36,468 nt of DNA, from positions 1 to 36,468 of the forward strand of contig JAIYDS010000275.1 of the NCBI GenBank assembly GCA_027487385.1, written 5' to 3'. A program made the position numbers and the translations under genes. Each line of letters opens with the position of its first letter. The first letter of the stretch is position 1. Below, piece after piece: positions 16,304 to 24,438 of the stretch. This DNA is from Acetobacteraceae bacterium (GTDB lineage: Bacteria; Pseudomonadota; Alphaproteobacteria; Acetobacterales; Acetobacteraceae). Under the pieces are notes generated by a model. That model saw nothing but the letters and a program-made list of their open reading frames with translations. It was not told the DNA's origin and searched no databases.

Positions 16304-18085
16304 ATGTCCGCGCCACGCTTCGTGGTGGATCTGACCGATCTGCTGGATCTGCTGGAATTGCACCGCGTCCCCATGGGGGTGGCGCGGGTCCAGATGGCGT
16401 TGCTGGAGGCGGGGCTTGAGCCCGGCACCCCGCCCCTGTTCCAGCTGACCTGCTTCTCACCCGAGCAGGGGCGGTTCGTTCAGGTGCCGACCGGCCTGCT
16501 GCTCGCCATGATCCGCGGCGCGCGCGAGGGTGGGGCGCAGGATGATCCCTCCTGGCTGGCCTTGCAGGAGGCCCGGCGGACCGCCCGGCAAGGGGCTCTT
16601 GGCTTTGCCTTCCAGCGCGGCGACCGGGTGCTGGCGCTCGGGCTGACCGGCAGCAATCCGGCCCAGCTGCGGCGCCTGCGCGAGATCCGGCAGGCGCATG
16701 GCATCCTGGTCTGCGTGCTGTTCTACGATGCCATTCCCCTGGCCACGCCCGAGCATTGCGACGTCAGCCTCTCGCGCAGCTTTTCCGAACACTTCCTGGC
16801 CATGTGCCTGCAGATGGACCGGGCCGTGGCGATCAGCGCCTGCGCCGCGCGGGATTTCCGCCTGTGGCAGCGCCGCATCCTGCCGCATCTCGACATCCCG
16901 GTCGGCATCATGCCGCTTGATGCGCAGTTCCCGGCGCTGGACAGCGCGCCGCCACCGACGGAAATGCTGCCCGCGGTGCTGCGCGAGGGGCGCCCCTTCG
17001 TGCTCTGCGTCGCGACCATCGAGTCGCGCAAGAACCACATGTTGCTGCTCCATGCCTGGCTGACCCTGCTGCGCCGGCATGGGGATGCGGTGATCCCGGA
17101 CCTGGTGCTGATCGGCCGGCCCGGCTTCCAGTCGGAGCCGGTGCTGCATCTGCTGCGCTCGGCGCCCGAGCTGCGCCGCCGGGTCACGCATCTGCAGGAT
17201 GTGGGCGACGCCCTGCTGGGCCAGCTCTACAAGGCGTGCCTCTTCACCGTCTTCAACAGCTTCTACGAGGGTTGGGGCCTGCCGGTCACCGAGGCCCTGG
17301 CGCATGGCAAGATTCCCCTCGCCCCGGACCACACCAGCCTGCGCGAGGCGGGTGGCTCGGCCGCGCTCTATTTCACGCCGCAAAGCGAACCGGAGCTGGC
17401 GGAACTTGCCTGGAGCCTGATCCGCGACCCTGCCCATCGCCAGCGTCTCGAGGCCCGGATTCCCGAGCGGGTCCGCCTGCGCAGCTGGCGCGAGGTGGCG
17501 GAAGGGTTGATCGCCACATTGGCGACCGAGGCGCCGCCGCAGCCCGAGCCCGCGGCGCGCGTGTTCTTTCCCATGGGCGAGCGGATCGGCTTCGAGGCCC
17601 CGCAAATTCCGGACTTGCCGGCTCTCATGCCGGCCTTCAGCCTGCTGCACCAACTGCTCTGCGAGGGCGAAGGTTGGGGAATGCAGGATCGCTGGGGCAT
17701 CGGCGCCACGGGCGGCCCCACACGGCTGCGCATCCCCCTTGCCGCCCCGCCGGCCGATGGCCTCATCCTGACCCTTGAGGTCGCCGCCCCCGTGGATGCC
17801 CCAGCCCGGGTCCGGTTGCGGGCGCAGCCCCCCGGCGCCGCGCCTGGCCCCTGGTTCCAGGAGGAATTGCCCCCCGGGACCTCACGCCCCCTGCGGGTGG
17901 ATATCCCGCCCTGTGACGCCGGCGAATTGGTGATCGAATTCGACACTGGCCCGCCACCCGAGACGCGCCATCGCCCGGTGCGGGTCTTCTTCACCGGGCT
18001 GATGCTCTGCGCGGCCTCTGACCGGGACGCGCAACTGCGCTACCTTTCGGGCCGGTCCGGCCTGAGCCTGCTGCGCCCGGCCTAG
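16304..18085 (+). CDS. GT4 family glycosyltransferase with C-terminal accessory domain
   Basis: This 593-residue protein has a GT-B catalytic part (about 1-410). The donor domain starts with CVATIESRKNHMLLLHAWL (235-253), has LVLIGRPG (267-274) and the EX7E motif EGWGLPVTE (322-330), then the family-typical GKIPLAPDHTSLREAGG. After a short Pro-rich linker (about 408-418), residues 420-593 form a beta-rich module with LRIPLAAPPADGLILTLEV and VRVFFTGL. It resembles an accessory jelly-roll or carbohydrate-binding sandwich, but I do not recognise a named family. It starts 23 nt after manC on the same strand, so co-transcription is likely. Sugar and acceptor are unknown; a mannosyl or GDP-sugar donor is suggested by manC. 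Confidence 0.88.
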   Translation: MSAPRFVVDLTDLLDLLELHRVPMGVARVQMALLEAGLEPGTPPLFQLTCFSPEQGRFVQVPTGLLLAMIRGAREGGAQDDPSWLALQEARRTARQGALGFAFQRGDRVLALGLTGSNPAQLRRLREIRQAHGILVCVLFYDAIPLATPEHCDVSLSRSFSEHFLAMCLQMDRAVAISACAARDFRLWQRRILPHLDIPVGIMPLDAQFPALDSAPPPTEMLPAVLREGRPFVLCVATIESRKNHMLLLHAWLTLLRRHGDAVIPDLVLIGRPGFQSEPVLHLLRSAPELRRRVTHLQDVGDALLGQLYKACLFTVFNSFYEGWGLPVTEALAHGKIPLAPDHTSLREAGGSAALYFTPQSEPELAELAWSLIRDPAHRQRLEARIPERVRLRSWREVAEGLIATLATEAPPQPEPAARVFFPMGERIGFEAPQIPDLPALMPAFSLLHQLLCEGEGWGMQDRWGIGATGGPTRLRIPLAAPPADGLILTLEVAAPVDAPARVRLRAQPPGAAPGPWFQEELPPGTSRPLRVDIPPCDAGELVIEFDTGPPPETRHRPVRVFFTGLMLCAASDRDAQLRYLSGRSGLSLLRPA

Positions 18086-18087
18086 CA

Positions 18088-18167
18088 TGATCCGCTGAGG
18101 GAGAACCACCGGAGTGGCGAGTCCTCCCTTCAACAAGACGAGATCGTGGTCCGGCGATAGCGGATCA
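18088..18167. repeat. Nested inverted repeats in a convergent gap (possible bidirectional terminator)
   Basis: Outer arms TGATCCGCT (18088-18096) and AGCGGATCA (18159-18167) are perfect 9-bp complements. Inside them AGGGAG (18098-18103) pairs with CTCCCT (18124-18129), and a further CCAC-CGGA-GTGG hairpin sits at 18106-18117. The element fills the gap between the convergent glycosyltransferase gene and tspO. A small GCC-TCA-GGC-type hairpin follows over the tspO stop (18183-18195). No U-tract is present, so if it ends transcription it is not a classic Rho-independent terminator. The nesting is seen directly; the function is inferred. Confidence 0.4.
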
Positions 18168-18187
18168 CGGCCGAGGGCCGGTCCGCC

Positions 18188-18652
18188 TCAGGCGGGGCGC
18201 GGCCCGTTCAGCTTCAGCATGGTGAAGTTCAGCCAGCCGGCAAAGGTCACCCAGCCCAGATAGGGCACCATCAGCCACGCCGCCGTGGCGCTGATCGGCG
18301 CGAAGACGAGGATGCAGGCCAGGATGGAGAGCCAGAGCAACATCAGGTCATAAAGCGCGAGATCCGGCCGCCGCATGCCGAAGAAGAAGGCCGACCAGAG
18401 GAAGTTCAGCACCAGCTGCACGCCATAGACCGCCAGCGCCAGGCCGAAGCCCGCCTCGCGCCAGACATGCCAGCCGCTGAAGGCGATCATGATGAAAAGC
18501 ACGCCCCAGGCGGGCCCGAAGAGCCAATTGGGCGGCCGCCACCAGGGCTTCTTCAGCCCCTCATACCAGGCGCCCGGCGTGAAAATGGCGCCCGAAGCCG
18601 CCGTGGCGAAACAGGCGGCGAAAAACCCCGCCAGGGCCAGCCAATCGCTCAT
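18188..18652 (-). CDS. tspO: TspO/MBR family protein
   Basis: This 154-residue inner-membrane protein has five predicted spans and belongs to the tryptophan-rich sensory protein / translocator family, which binds porphyrins and related ligands and affects tetrapyrrole handling and stress responses. The diagnostic loop WYEGLKKPWWRPPNWLFGPAW follows the first span, then WSAFFFGMRRPDLAL and a C-terminal W-rich span (PYLGWVTFAGWLNF). Two adjacent ATGs exist (18655 and 18652). I prefer 18652 because GAGG lies about 7 nt upstream; an upstream GTG-type extension to 18694 is not family-like. The start overlaps the folP stop, so tspO is translationally coupled to folP, an unusual partner. Confidence 0.9.
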   Translation of the reverse strand: MSDWLALAGFFAACFATAASGAIFTPGAWYEGLKKPWWRPPNWLFGPAWGVLFIMIAFSGWHVWREAGFGLALAVYGVQLVLNFLWSAFFFGMRRPDLALYDLMLLWLSILACILVFAPISATAAWLMVPYLGWVTFAGWLNFTMLKLNGPRPA

Positions 18653-19674
18653 CATCCGCCCTCTTGGAGACCAACGGCCAGGGCCTCGGCGCATTTCAGC
18701 GCCTGCACCGTTTCCGCCACGTCATGCACGCGGAGGATATGCGCCCCCTGCGCGGCCGCCGCCAGGGCCATGGCCAAACTTCCCGCGACACGCTGCCCGG
18801 CCTCGGCCACGCCGGTGATGCGGCCGATGAAGGATTTGCGCGAGGCGCCGACCAGGATGGTGCAACCCAGATTGGCCAGGAGCGGCAGGCGCGCGATCAA
18901 CGCCAGATTGTCCTCGATGCGCTTGCCGAAGCCGAGGCCCGGATCCACGCAGATGCGCCCACGCGGAATGCCCAGCGCCTCCAGCGTGGCGACGCGGCCT
19001 TCCAGGAAGCGCGCCACCTCCAGCGCGGCATCCTCATAGCGCACCTCCCGCTGCATGGTGCGCGGATCGAGCGTGCGCATATGCATGAGGATGACCGGGC
19101 AGCGTGCCTGGGACACCACGCGAATGGCATCGCCATCATGCCGCAGCGCGCTGACGTCGTTGATGATCTCGGCGCCGGCTTCGAGCGCCAGGGCCATGGT
19201 GCGTGCATGCCGCGTGTCCACGCTGACCGGGGCGGAGGTGGCTAGTGCCCGGATCACCGGGAGGATGCGCGCCTGCTCCTCCTCCGGCGTCACGGGCGCC
19301 GCATCGGGGCGGGTGCTTTCGCCGCCGATGTCGAGGATGTCGGCCCCCGCCTCCAGCATGGCATGGCCCTGGCGGATGGCGGCGTCCTGCGTGGTGCCAT
19401 CGCCGGAGAAACTATCCGGCGTGCAGTTGACGATGCCCATGACCAGTGGCCGGGCGCGATGCCGCTCGATGCCGGCGAAGGGCGGCAAGGGGCGGGTCAG
19501 CCGCTCCAGCGCCGGATGATCCTCCGGCGGCGGGATGATGGTGCCGGCGGGTTCGCGCAGCAGCGAAAACGCAAAGGGCCCGCCCTGCAAAGGCAGGGCG
19601 AGCCCATCACGCATCGCGGTGAAAGCCGTCGGGCCCAGCAACAGGCCCAAGGGCTCCAACCACTCCGGATGCAT
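18652..19674 (-). CDS. folP: Dihydropteroate synthase
   Basis: This 340-residue cytosolic enzyme condenses 6-hydroxymethyl-7,8-dihydropterin pyrophosphate with p-aminobenzoate to form dihydropteroate in folate synthesis; it is the sulfonamide target. Core motifs are all present: MGIVNCTPDSFSGDG, ADILDIGGESTRPDA, PVSVDTRHARTM with EIINDVSAL, DPGLGFGK, and VGASRKSFIG, ending in RVHDVAETVQALK. About 75 residues precede the catalytic barrel, longer than the E. coli enzyme (about 280 residues in total). Its ATG overlaps the ftsH stop by one base (TGATG), so translation is coupled. ftsH-folP order is common in proteobacteria, where glmM often follows; here tspO does instead. Confidence 0.95.
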   Translation of the reverse strand: MHPEWLEPLGLLLGPTAFTAMRDGLALPLQGGPFAFSLLREPAGTIIPPPEDHPALERLTRPLPPFAGIERHRARPLVMGIVNCTPDSFSGDGTTQDAAIRQGHAMLEAGADILDIGGESTRPDAAPVTPEEEQARILPVIRALATSAPVSVDTRHARTMALALEAGAEIINDVSALRHDGDAIRVVSQARCPVILMHMRTLDPRTMQREVRYEDAALEVARFLEGRVATLEALGIPRGRICVDPGLGFGKRIEDNLALIARLPLLANLGCTILVGASRKSFIGRITGVAEAGQRVAGSLAMALAAAAQGAHILRVHDVAETVQALKCAEALAVGLQEGG

Positions 19675-21596
19675 CAGCCCACGGGCTGCGGATTCAGGCC
19701 ACCGCCCGTATCCGGGCGGGGATTGCGCCCGGCGCTCGGCACGCTGCCGCGGCCGGCCGAGGTCGGCTCATCGGGGCGATTGCGCACCACCGGCTCACCG
19801 CGCAGGACGGTCCGGATCTCATCACCCGAGAGGGTCTCGTATTCCAGCAGGCCCTTGGCCAGCCGCTCCAGCTCATCCCGGTTGTCGGTCAGGATCTGCG
19901 TGGCGCGGGCATAGGCCTTGTCGATGATGCCGCGGATTTCGCTGTCGATGATCCGCGCCGTCTCTTCGGAGAGGTTCTTCGACTGGGTGACGGAATGGCC
20001 GAGGAAGACCTCCTGGCTGTTCTCGCCATAGGCGACCATGCCGATCTTGTCCGACATGCCCCACTCGGTGACCATCATGCGGGCCATGTTGGTGGCCATC
20101 TTGATGTCGCCCGAGGCGCCGTTGGACACCTTGTCCGAGCCGAAGACGATCTCCTCCGCGACGCGGCCGCCCATCGCCATGGCGAGCTCGGCCTTCATCT
20201 TGGACTTGTGCTTGGAGTAACGGTCGCCGGCGGGGAGGCTCATCACCAGGCCCAGCGCGCGGCCGCGCGGGATGATGGTGGCCTTGTGGACCGGGTCGCA
20301 CTCGGGCTCATGCATGGCGACCAGCGCGTGGCCGGCCTCGTGATAGGCCGTCATGCGCTTCTCGTCGTCGGACATGACGAGGCTGCGGCGCTCCGCACCC
20401 ATCATCACCTTGTCCTTCGCGGCCTCGAATTCGGCCATGCCGACGGTGCGGCGGCCGGTGCGCGCGGCGAGCAGGGCGGCTTCGTTGACCAGGTTTGCGA
20501 GATCAGCACCCGAGAAGCCCGGCGTGCCGCGCGCGATCGTCTTCGGATCCACATCGGACGCCAGCGGCACCTTGCGCATGTGCACGCGCAGGATCTTCTC
20601 GCGCCCGTTCACATCGGGGTTGGGCACCACCACCTGGCGGTCGAAGCGGCCGGGGCGCAGCAGCGCAGGGTCCAGCACGTCCGGCCGGTTGGTGGCCGCG
20701 ATGATGATGACGCCTTCGTTGGATTCGAAGCCGTCCATCTCGACCAGCATCTGGTTCAGCGTCTGCTCGCGCTCATCATTGCCGCCGCCGAGGCCGGCGC
20801 CACGATGGCGACCCACCGCGTCAATTTCGTCAATGAAGATGAGGCAGGGCGCGTTCTTCTTGCCCTGCTCGAACATGTCCCGCACGCGAGACGCACCCAC
20901 GCCCACGAACATCTCGACGAAGTCGGAGCCGGAGATGGTGAAGAAGGGTACATTCGCCTCGCCCGCGATGGAGCGAGCGAGCAGCGTCTTGCCGGTGCCG
21001 GGCGGGCCGACCAGCAGCACGCCCTTGGGGATCTTGCCGCCGAGCTTCTGGAACTTCGCGGGGTCGCGCAGGAAGTCCACGATCTCTTCCAGTTCGGCCT
21101 TGGCTTCGTCGATGCCGGCGACGTCCTCGAAGGTGACGCGGCCATGCTTCTCGGTCAGCAGCTTGGCCTTGGACTTGCCGAACCCCATGGCGCGGCCGCC
21201 GCCGCCCTGCATCTGGCGCATGAAGAAGATCCAGACGCCGATGAGAAGCAGCATCGGGAACCAGCTGATCAGGATCTGGAAGAGCGGGTTGACCTCGCTC
21301 TCCTCCGGACGGGCGACGACGCGCACGCCCTTCTCCGTCAGCTTGGAGATCATGGCCGGGTCTTCCGGCGTGAAGGTCGAGAAGCTGCGGCCATCGGTGA
21401 GTTGACCCGAGACGGTGCGCCCCTGGATCACCACATCGCGGACATGGCCCGCATTCACCTCATTCAGGAAGTCACTATAGGCCACCTGCATCTGGGCGCG
21501 ACTGCTCGGGCCCGAGGGCTGGAACAGGTTGAACAACGCTACCAGCAGCAGCGCGACGATCACCCACAAGGCCAGGTTGCGGCCGAAATTGCTCAC
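19674..21596 (-). CDS. ftsH: ATP-dependent zinc metalloprotease FtsH
   Basis: This 640-residue inner-membrane AAA protease degrades misassembled membrane proteins and regulators such as RpoH. Two N-terminal spans (about 5-24 and 105-126) flank a periplasmic domain. The AAA module has Walker A GPPGTGKT (197-204), Walker B LIFIDE (252-257) and the second region of homology ending RPGRFDR. The zinc site is HEAGH (419-423). The C-terminus is Pro/Arg/Gly-rich. I place the start at the GTG at 21596-21594: AGGGG lies 10 nt upstream and the product begins NFGRNLALW like other alphaproteobacterial FtsH proteins. An ATG at 21605 or one at 21644 would extend it by 3 or 16 residues. It follows tilS by 90 nt. 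RpoH, a known FtsH substrate in enterics, is encoded 7.5 kb away. Confidence 0.96.
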   Translation of the reverse strand: MSNFGRNLALWVIVALLLVALFNLFQPSGPSSRAQMQVAYSDFLNEVNAGHVRDVVIQGRTVSGQLTDGRSFSTFTPEDPAMISKLTEKGVRVVARPEESEVNPLFQILISWFPMLLLIGVWIFFMRQMQGGGGRAMGFGKSKAKLLTEKHGRVTFEDVAGIDEAKAELEEIVDFLRDPAKFQKLGGKIPKGVLLVGPPGTGKTLLARSIAGEANVPFFTISGSDFVEMFVGVGASRVRDMFEQGKKNAPCLIFIDEIDAVGRHRGAGLGGGNDEREQTLNQMLVEMDGFESNEGVIIIAATNRPDVLDPALLRPGRFDRQVVVPNPDVNGREKILRVHMRKVPLASDVDPKTIARGTPGFSGADLANLVNEAALLAARTGRRTVGMAEFEAAKDKVMMGAERRSLVMSDDEKRMTAYHEAGHALVAMHEPECDPVHKATIIPRGRALGLVMSLPAGDRYSKHKSKMKAELAMAMGGRVAEEIVFGSDKVSNGASGDIKMATNMARMMVTEWGMSDKIGMVAYGENSQEVFLGHSVTQSKNLSEETARIIDSEIRGIIDKAYARATQILTDNRDELERLAKGLLEYETLSGDEIRTVLRGEPVVRNRPDEPTSAGRGSVPSAGRNPRPDTGGGLNPQPVG

Positions 21597-21686
21597 GTGT
21601 CGCATTCCCCTTCGCCGGGCATTGGGCCGGCATTTGGTGAACATGGTGTCATCGCCACGCGAAGTAATGGCCGACGGTCGCGAAAG

Positions 21687-22844
21687 TCACCCCGAACGGT
21701 GACATTCCGTGACGGCGCCGCCGCGTGGCGCGAATTGCACCGGAAACAGAAAACCCGATCCAACTGCATCGTAGAACAGATGGGGCACCAGAGCCAGCTT
21801 TCCATCCCCCACCCGGCGCAGGGCTGGCAGAGCCGCGAGCGCGGCGGCGGGCAGATGCCGCGCCCGGCCCCGAAACAGCGCGGAATCCGCGCCAAGCGGG
21901 CCGATCACATAGCCCTCCGGCGGGGGGGAGCAGCGAAAGCGGCCATCCCAAAGCCCGGCCTCCCAGCCGCCGGTCGCGGCCTCGCGCACCAGCCAGCGGC
22001 CGCCTTTCAGCCAAAGAGCCCCGCCCAGCGTGCCGGAGCCTTGCGCCAGCAAGCGCGCCACCGCGGCCGCCGCCGGCGCATGGGCGCCGCCGCCCACCGC
22101 GCGGATCAGCGCAGCCAGGACCCGCCGCGCCGTGGCGTCCTGCCCGAGCGCCTCGGGGTTGATCTCGGCGCAGCCCTCGGGGCACAGGCGCACGGCGATG
22201 GCCATCCGCTCGGCCACCGCTTGCGCCAACCGGGCACGACGGCGGGCGAAGGGGGCTGGATCCAAGGCGGCCGCGCCGGCCCCGCGCAGCCTCGCGCGGG
22301 CAAAGCGCGGATCCTGGTTGGAGGGGTCCTCCAGGGGTGCGATGCTCCAGCCCACCAGGCTGGCCCGCAGCCGCGCCTTGGGCAGGCTCAGCAGCGGGCG
22401 GAGGATCAGCGCCTCGGGCGCGATGGTCAGCGGCGCCATGCCGGCCAGCCCCGTCGCCGCGCTGCCGCGCAGGGCACGGAAGATGATGGTTTCCGCCTGG
22501 TCCTCGGCATGATGGCCGAGCAGGAGGTGCGGCGCCCCCGCCTCCCGGCAGGCGGCCAGCAGGGCGGCGCGGCGGGCGGCGCGGGCGCGCTCCTGCAGGC
22601 GCGGCCCGGCGGGGAGGTTCAGCGGCAGGATGCGCGCCGCGATGCCGTGCCGTTGCAGCGCCTGAGCCAGCGCCTGGGCCTCGCCGGCCGATTCCGGCCG
22701 GAGCCCATGCTCCACGATCAGGGCGAGGGCTGCCCCGCCCCGCCCCCGCGCCCAGCGATCCGCCAGCCGGGTCAGGGCCAGGCTGTCAGCCCCCCCCGAG
22801 CACCCCACCGCAACGAGCGGCGCAAAGGGCCCGAGCGGCGCCAT
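21687..22844 (-). CDS. tilS: tRNA(Ile)-lysidine synthetase
   Basis: This 385-residue enzyme attaches lysine to C34 of the CAU-anticodon tRNA-Ile, switching it to read AUA. The PP-loop ATP-pyrophosphatase motif SGGADS is at 16-21; further N-type features are VEHGLRPES, a HHAEDQAETIIFRALRGS segment and EDPSNQDPRFAR. The C-terminal part is Ala-rich and less conserved. The frame stays open to a GTG at 22937, which would overlap the cpoB stop and read through two perfect hairpins. I prefer the ATG at 22844, which starts just before the PP-loop strand as in the family. No strong ribosome site is visible, so the start is moderately certain. It sits in the usual place between cpoB and ftsH. Confidence 0.92.
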   Translation of the reverse strand: MAPLGPFAPLVAVGCSGGADSLALTRLADRWARGRGGAALALIVEHGLRPESAGEAQALAQALQRHGIAARILPLNLPAGPRLQERARAARRAALLAACREAGAPHLLLGHHAEDQAETIIFRALRGSAATGLAGMAPLTIAPEALILRPLLSLPKARLRASLVGWSIAPLEDPSNQDPRFARARLRGAGAAALDPAPFARRRARLAQAVAERMAIAVRLCPEGCAEINPEALGQDATARRVLAALIRAVGGGAHAPAAAAVARLLAQGSGTLGGALWLKGGRWLVREAATGGWEAGLWDGRFRCSPPPEGYVIGPLGADSALFRGRARHLPAAALAALPALRRVGDGKLALVPHLFYDAVGSGFLFPVQFAPRGGAVTECHRSG

Positions 22845-22872
22845 CAAGGCGGAAAACTCATCGTCGGAGATG

Positions 22873-22919
22873 CAAGAACCTAAGGTTCTTGCCGGGGAGT
22901 TCGAGGGGCAGAGCCCCTC
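22873..22919. repeat. Pair of perfect hairpins between cpoB and tilS
   Basis: Two complete inverted repeats stand 11 nt apart: CAAGAACC-TAA-GGTTCTTG (22873-22891, 8-bp stem) and GAGGGGC-AGA-GCCCCTC (22903-22919, 7-bp stem). They lie immediately after the cpoB stop at 22928 and before the preferred tilS start. There is no U-run after either on the minus strand. They could stabilise the upstream mRNA's 3' end, attenuate tilS, or be a mobile palindromic repeat; all three are inferences. Confidence 0.6.
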
Positions 22920-22927
22920 CTTCTCCC

Positions 22928-23758
22928 TTACCGGCACTGCCCCCGCTGCCGCGCCGCATTGGCCCGCTCCAGCGCCGGCCCTGAGAGGTTCGGGAACTGG
23001 CTGCGCAGGTCATTCAGCGTGTCGCAGGCCTCCCGCCGGTTGCCCAGGCCCTGGAAGGCATTGGCCAGGCCGATCAGCGCATCGGGCGCGCGCGGGCCGG
23101 TGCGGGCGCGGGTATAGGCCTCGTTGAAGGCGATGGCGGCATTGCCGAAGTCGCGCTTGCCGATCAGCGCCTCGCCCAGCAGCATCTGGCCGGCGACGAC
23201 CGGCGCGCCGGAACGGGCGGCCAGGGCCTCACGCGCGGCGGCCTCGGCGGCGGCGAAGTCGCGGCGTCCCAGCGCCGCTTGGCCCTCGGCCAAAGCGCGG
23301 TCCGGGGTGCGCGGCGCGGCGGCGCCGGTGCTGGTGGTGGGCGGGCCAGCGGGGGCCGGGCGGGCGGGCGCGGCCGCCGGCGCGGCGCCACCACCCTGGC
23401 CCAGGCGAAACTCCATGTCGCCGCGCAGCTTTTCCAGATCCTCGGCGAGGCGGCGATTCTGATTTTCCAGAACATCCACCCGGCCACGCTGGCGGCGGAC
23501 CTCCTCCTCCAGCGTGTTCACACGGTCGAGCAGCTGGCCGACAAGTTCTCCCCCGCCAGCCGTTGCGCGGCCGACCGGCGCCGGGGCGACGGCGCCACCG
23601 CCACGGCTGCGCAACTGCTCCATCTCCTGCCGCAATTGCAGGATCTGGTTCTGCAGGGCGATGCCCTCACGGCTGTCCATCTGGGCAGCGGCGGGCCATG
23701 CCAGCGACAGCCCCGCGGCGACCAGCATCAGGCAGCGCAGGCGGCCGCCCCATTCCAT
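22928..23758 (-). CDS. cpoB: Tol-Pal system protein CpoB (YbgF)
   Basis: This 276-residue periplasmic protein links Tol-Pal activity to peptidoglycan synthesis during division. It has a signal peptide (about 1-25, ending AWPAAAQ), then a coiled-coil region (about 30-125: QNQILQLRQEMEQLRSR, NTLEEEVRRQRGRVDVLENQ), an Ala/Pro/Gly-rich linker, and C-terminal TPR-like repeats (RDFAAAEAAAREALA, RDFGNAAIAFNEAYTRA, LGNRREACDTLNDLRSQFP). I chose the ATG at 23758; a GTG three codons upstream is possible. It lies 30 nt downstream of pal, the normal order, and before tilS. Confidence 0.93.
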   Translation of the reverse strand: MEWGGRLRCLMLVAAGLSLAWPAAAQMDSREGIALQNQILQLRQEMEQLRSRGGGAVAPAPVGRATAGGGELVGQLLDRVNTLEEEVRRQRGRVDVLENQNRRLAEDLEKLRGDMEFRLGQGGGAAPAAAPARPAPAGPPTTSTGAAAPRTPDRALAEGQAALGRRDFAAAEAAAREALAARSGAPVVAGQMLLGEALIGKRDFGNAAIAFNEAYTRARTGPRAPDALIGLANAFQGLGNRREACDTLNDLRSQFPNLSGPALERANAARQRGQCR

Positions 23759-23788
23759 GGGAAACACGGCGCCCCCCGCCCCGCGCGA

Positions 23789-24268
23789 TCAGCGAACCAC
23801 CGTGACGGCGCGGCGGTTTTGCGCCCAGGCGGCCTCGTTGGAGCCCAGCGCCTCCGGGCGGTCCTTGCCGTAGCTGATGGTCTGGATGCGCGTACCGGCG
23901 ACGCCGCCCGCCACCAGCACGTCGCGCGCCGCATTGGCGCGGCGCTGGCCAAGGGCGAGGTTGTATTCGCGCGTGCCGCGCTCATCGGCATGGCCTTCGA
24001 CCATCACCTGCACCTGCGGATACTGGCCCATCCAGCGGGCCTGGCGCTCCAGCACGGGGCGCTGGTCGGCGCGGATATTGCTACGATCGGTGTCGAAGAG
24101 GACGCGGTCCCCCACATTGGCGACCAAGTCTTCCTGGCTGCCCGGGCGGATCTGGCCAGCACCGGCGCCCGCGCCGGCGGTGTTGGCAGTGTTGTCGGCA
24201 TCGGACGAGCAGGCGACAAGCAGGCCCGCGGCCGCGAGGACGGCGAGAAGGGATTTCGTGGCGGCCAT
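23789..24268 (-). CDS. pal: Peptidoglycan-associated lipoprotein Pal
   Basis: This 159-residue outer-membrane lipoprotein tethers the outer membrane to peptidoglycan within the Tol-Pal complex. The signal peptide ends in lipobox LVAC with the lipidated cysteine at residue 20, followed by a short Ala/Gly-rich tether. The OmpA-like domain contains VLFDTDRSNIRADQ, VEGHADERGTREYNLALGQR and ISYGKDRPEALG. The ATG at 24268 has AAGGAG 6 nt upstream. The open frame runs about 37 codons further, but that stretch lacks signal-peptide features. tolB, the usual upstream neighbour, is absent here; an amine-oxidase-like gene lies upstream instead, so pal probably has its own promoter. Confidence 0.95.
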   Translation of the reverse strand: MAATKSLLAVLAAAGLLVACSSDADNTANTAGAGAGAGQIRPGSQEDLVANVGDRVLFDTDRSNIRADQRPVLERQARWMGQYPQVQVMVEGHADERGTREYNLALGQRRANAARDVLVAGGVAGTRIQTISYGKDRPEALGSNEAAWAQNRRAVTVVR

Positions 24269-24335
24269 GGTCAACTCCTTGCTGGCACGGCGCCGCTGGG
24301 GCGCCTGGACTTCGGCGCGGCCACACCTTCGCAGC

Positions 24336-24383
24336 CGCAACATGAGATGTTGCGTCCCTAGCGGCGGGAGATGGCGCAATCAA
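24336..24383 (-). promoter_or_regulatory. Candidate pal promoter with a perfect dyad at its predicted start
   Basis: On the minus strand TTGATT (24383-24378) stands 17 nt before TAGGGA (24360-24355), a modest sigma-70-like pair. Directly downstream is a perfect 8-bp inverted repeat, CGCAACAT-N3-ATGTTGCG (24336-24354), where the transcript would begin, about 70 nt before the pal ATG. The dyad is certain. Its role as an operator or 5'-end hairpin is inferred, and the -10 match is poor. Confidence 0.35.
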
Positions 24384-24438
24384 GGCGAAAGCCGTGCAGG
24401 CCTCGCATTGCGACTATTCGTGACAAAGGGAGCGCCCA

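Noticed and set aside
19995..22883. A 962-codon plus-strand frame opposite ftsH and tilS
   Set aside because: Antisense to two essential genes with intact active-site motifs.
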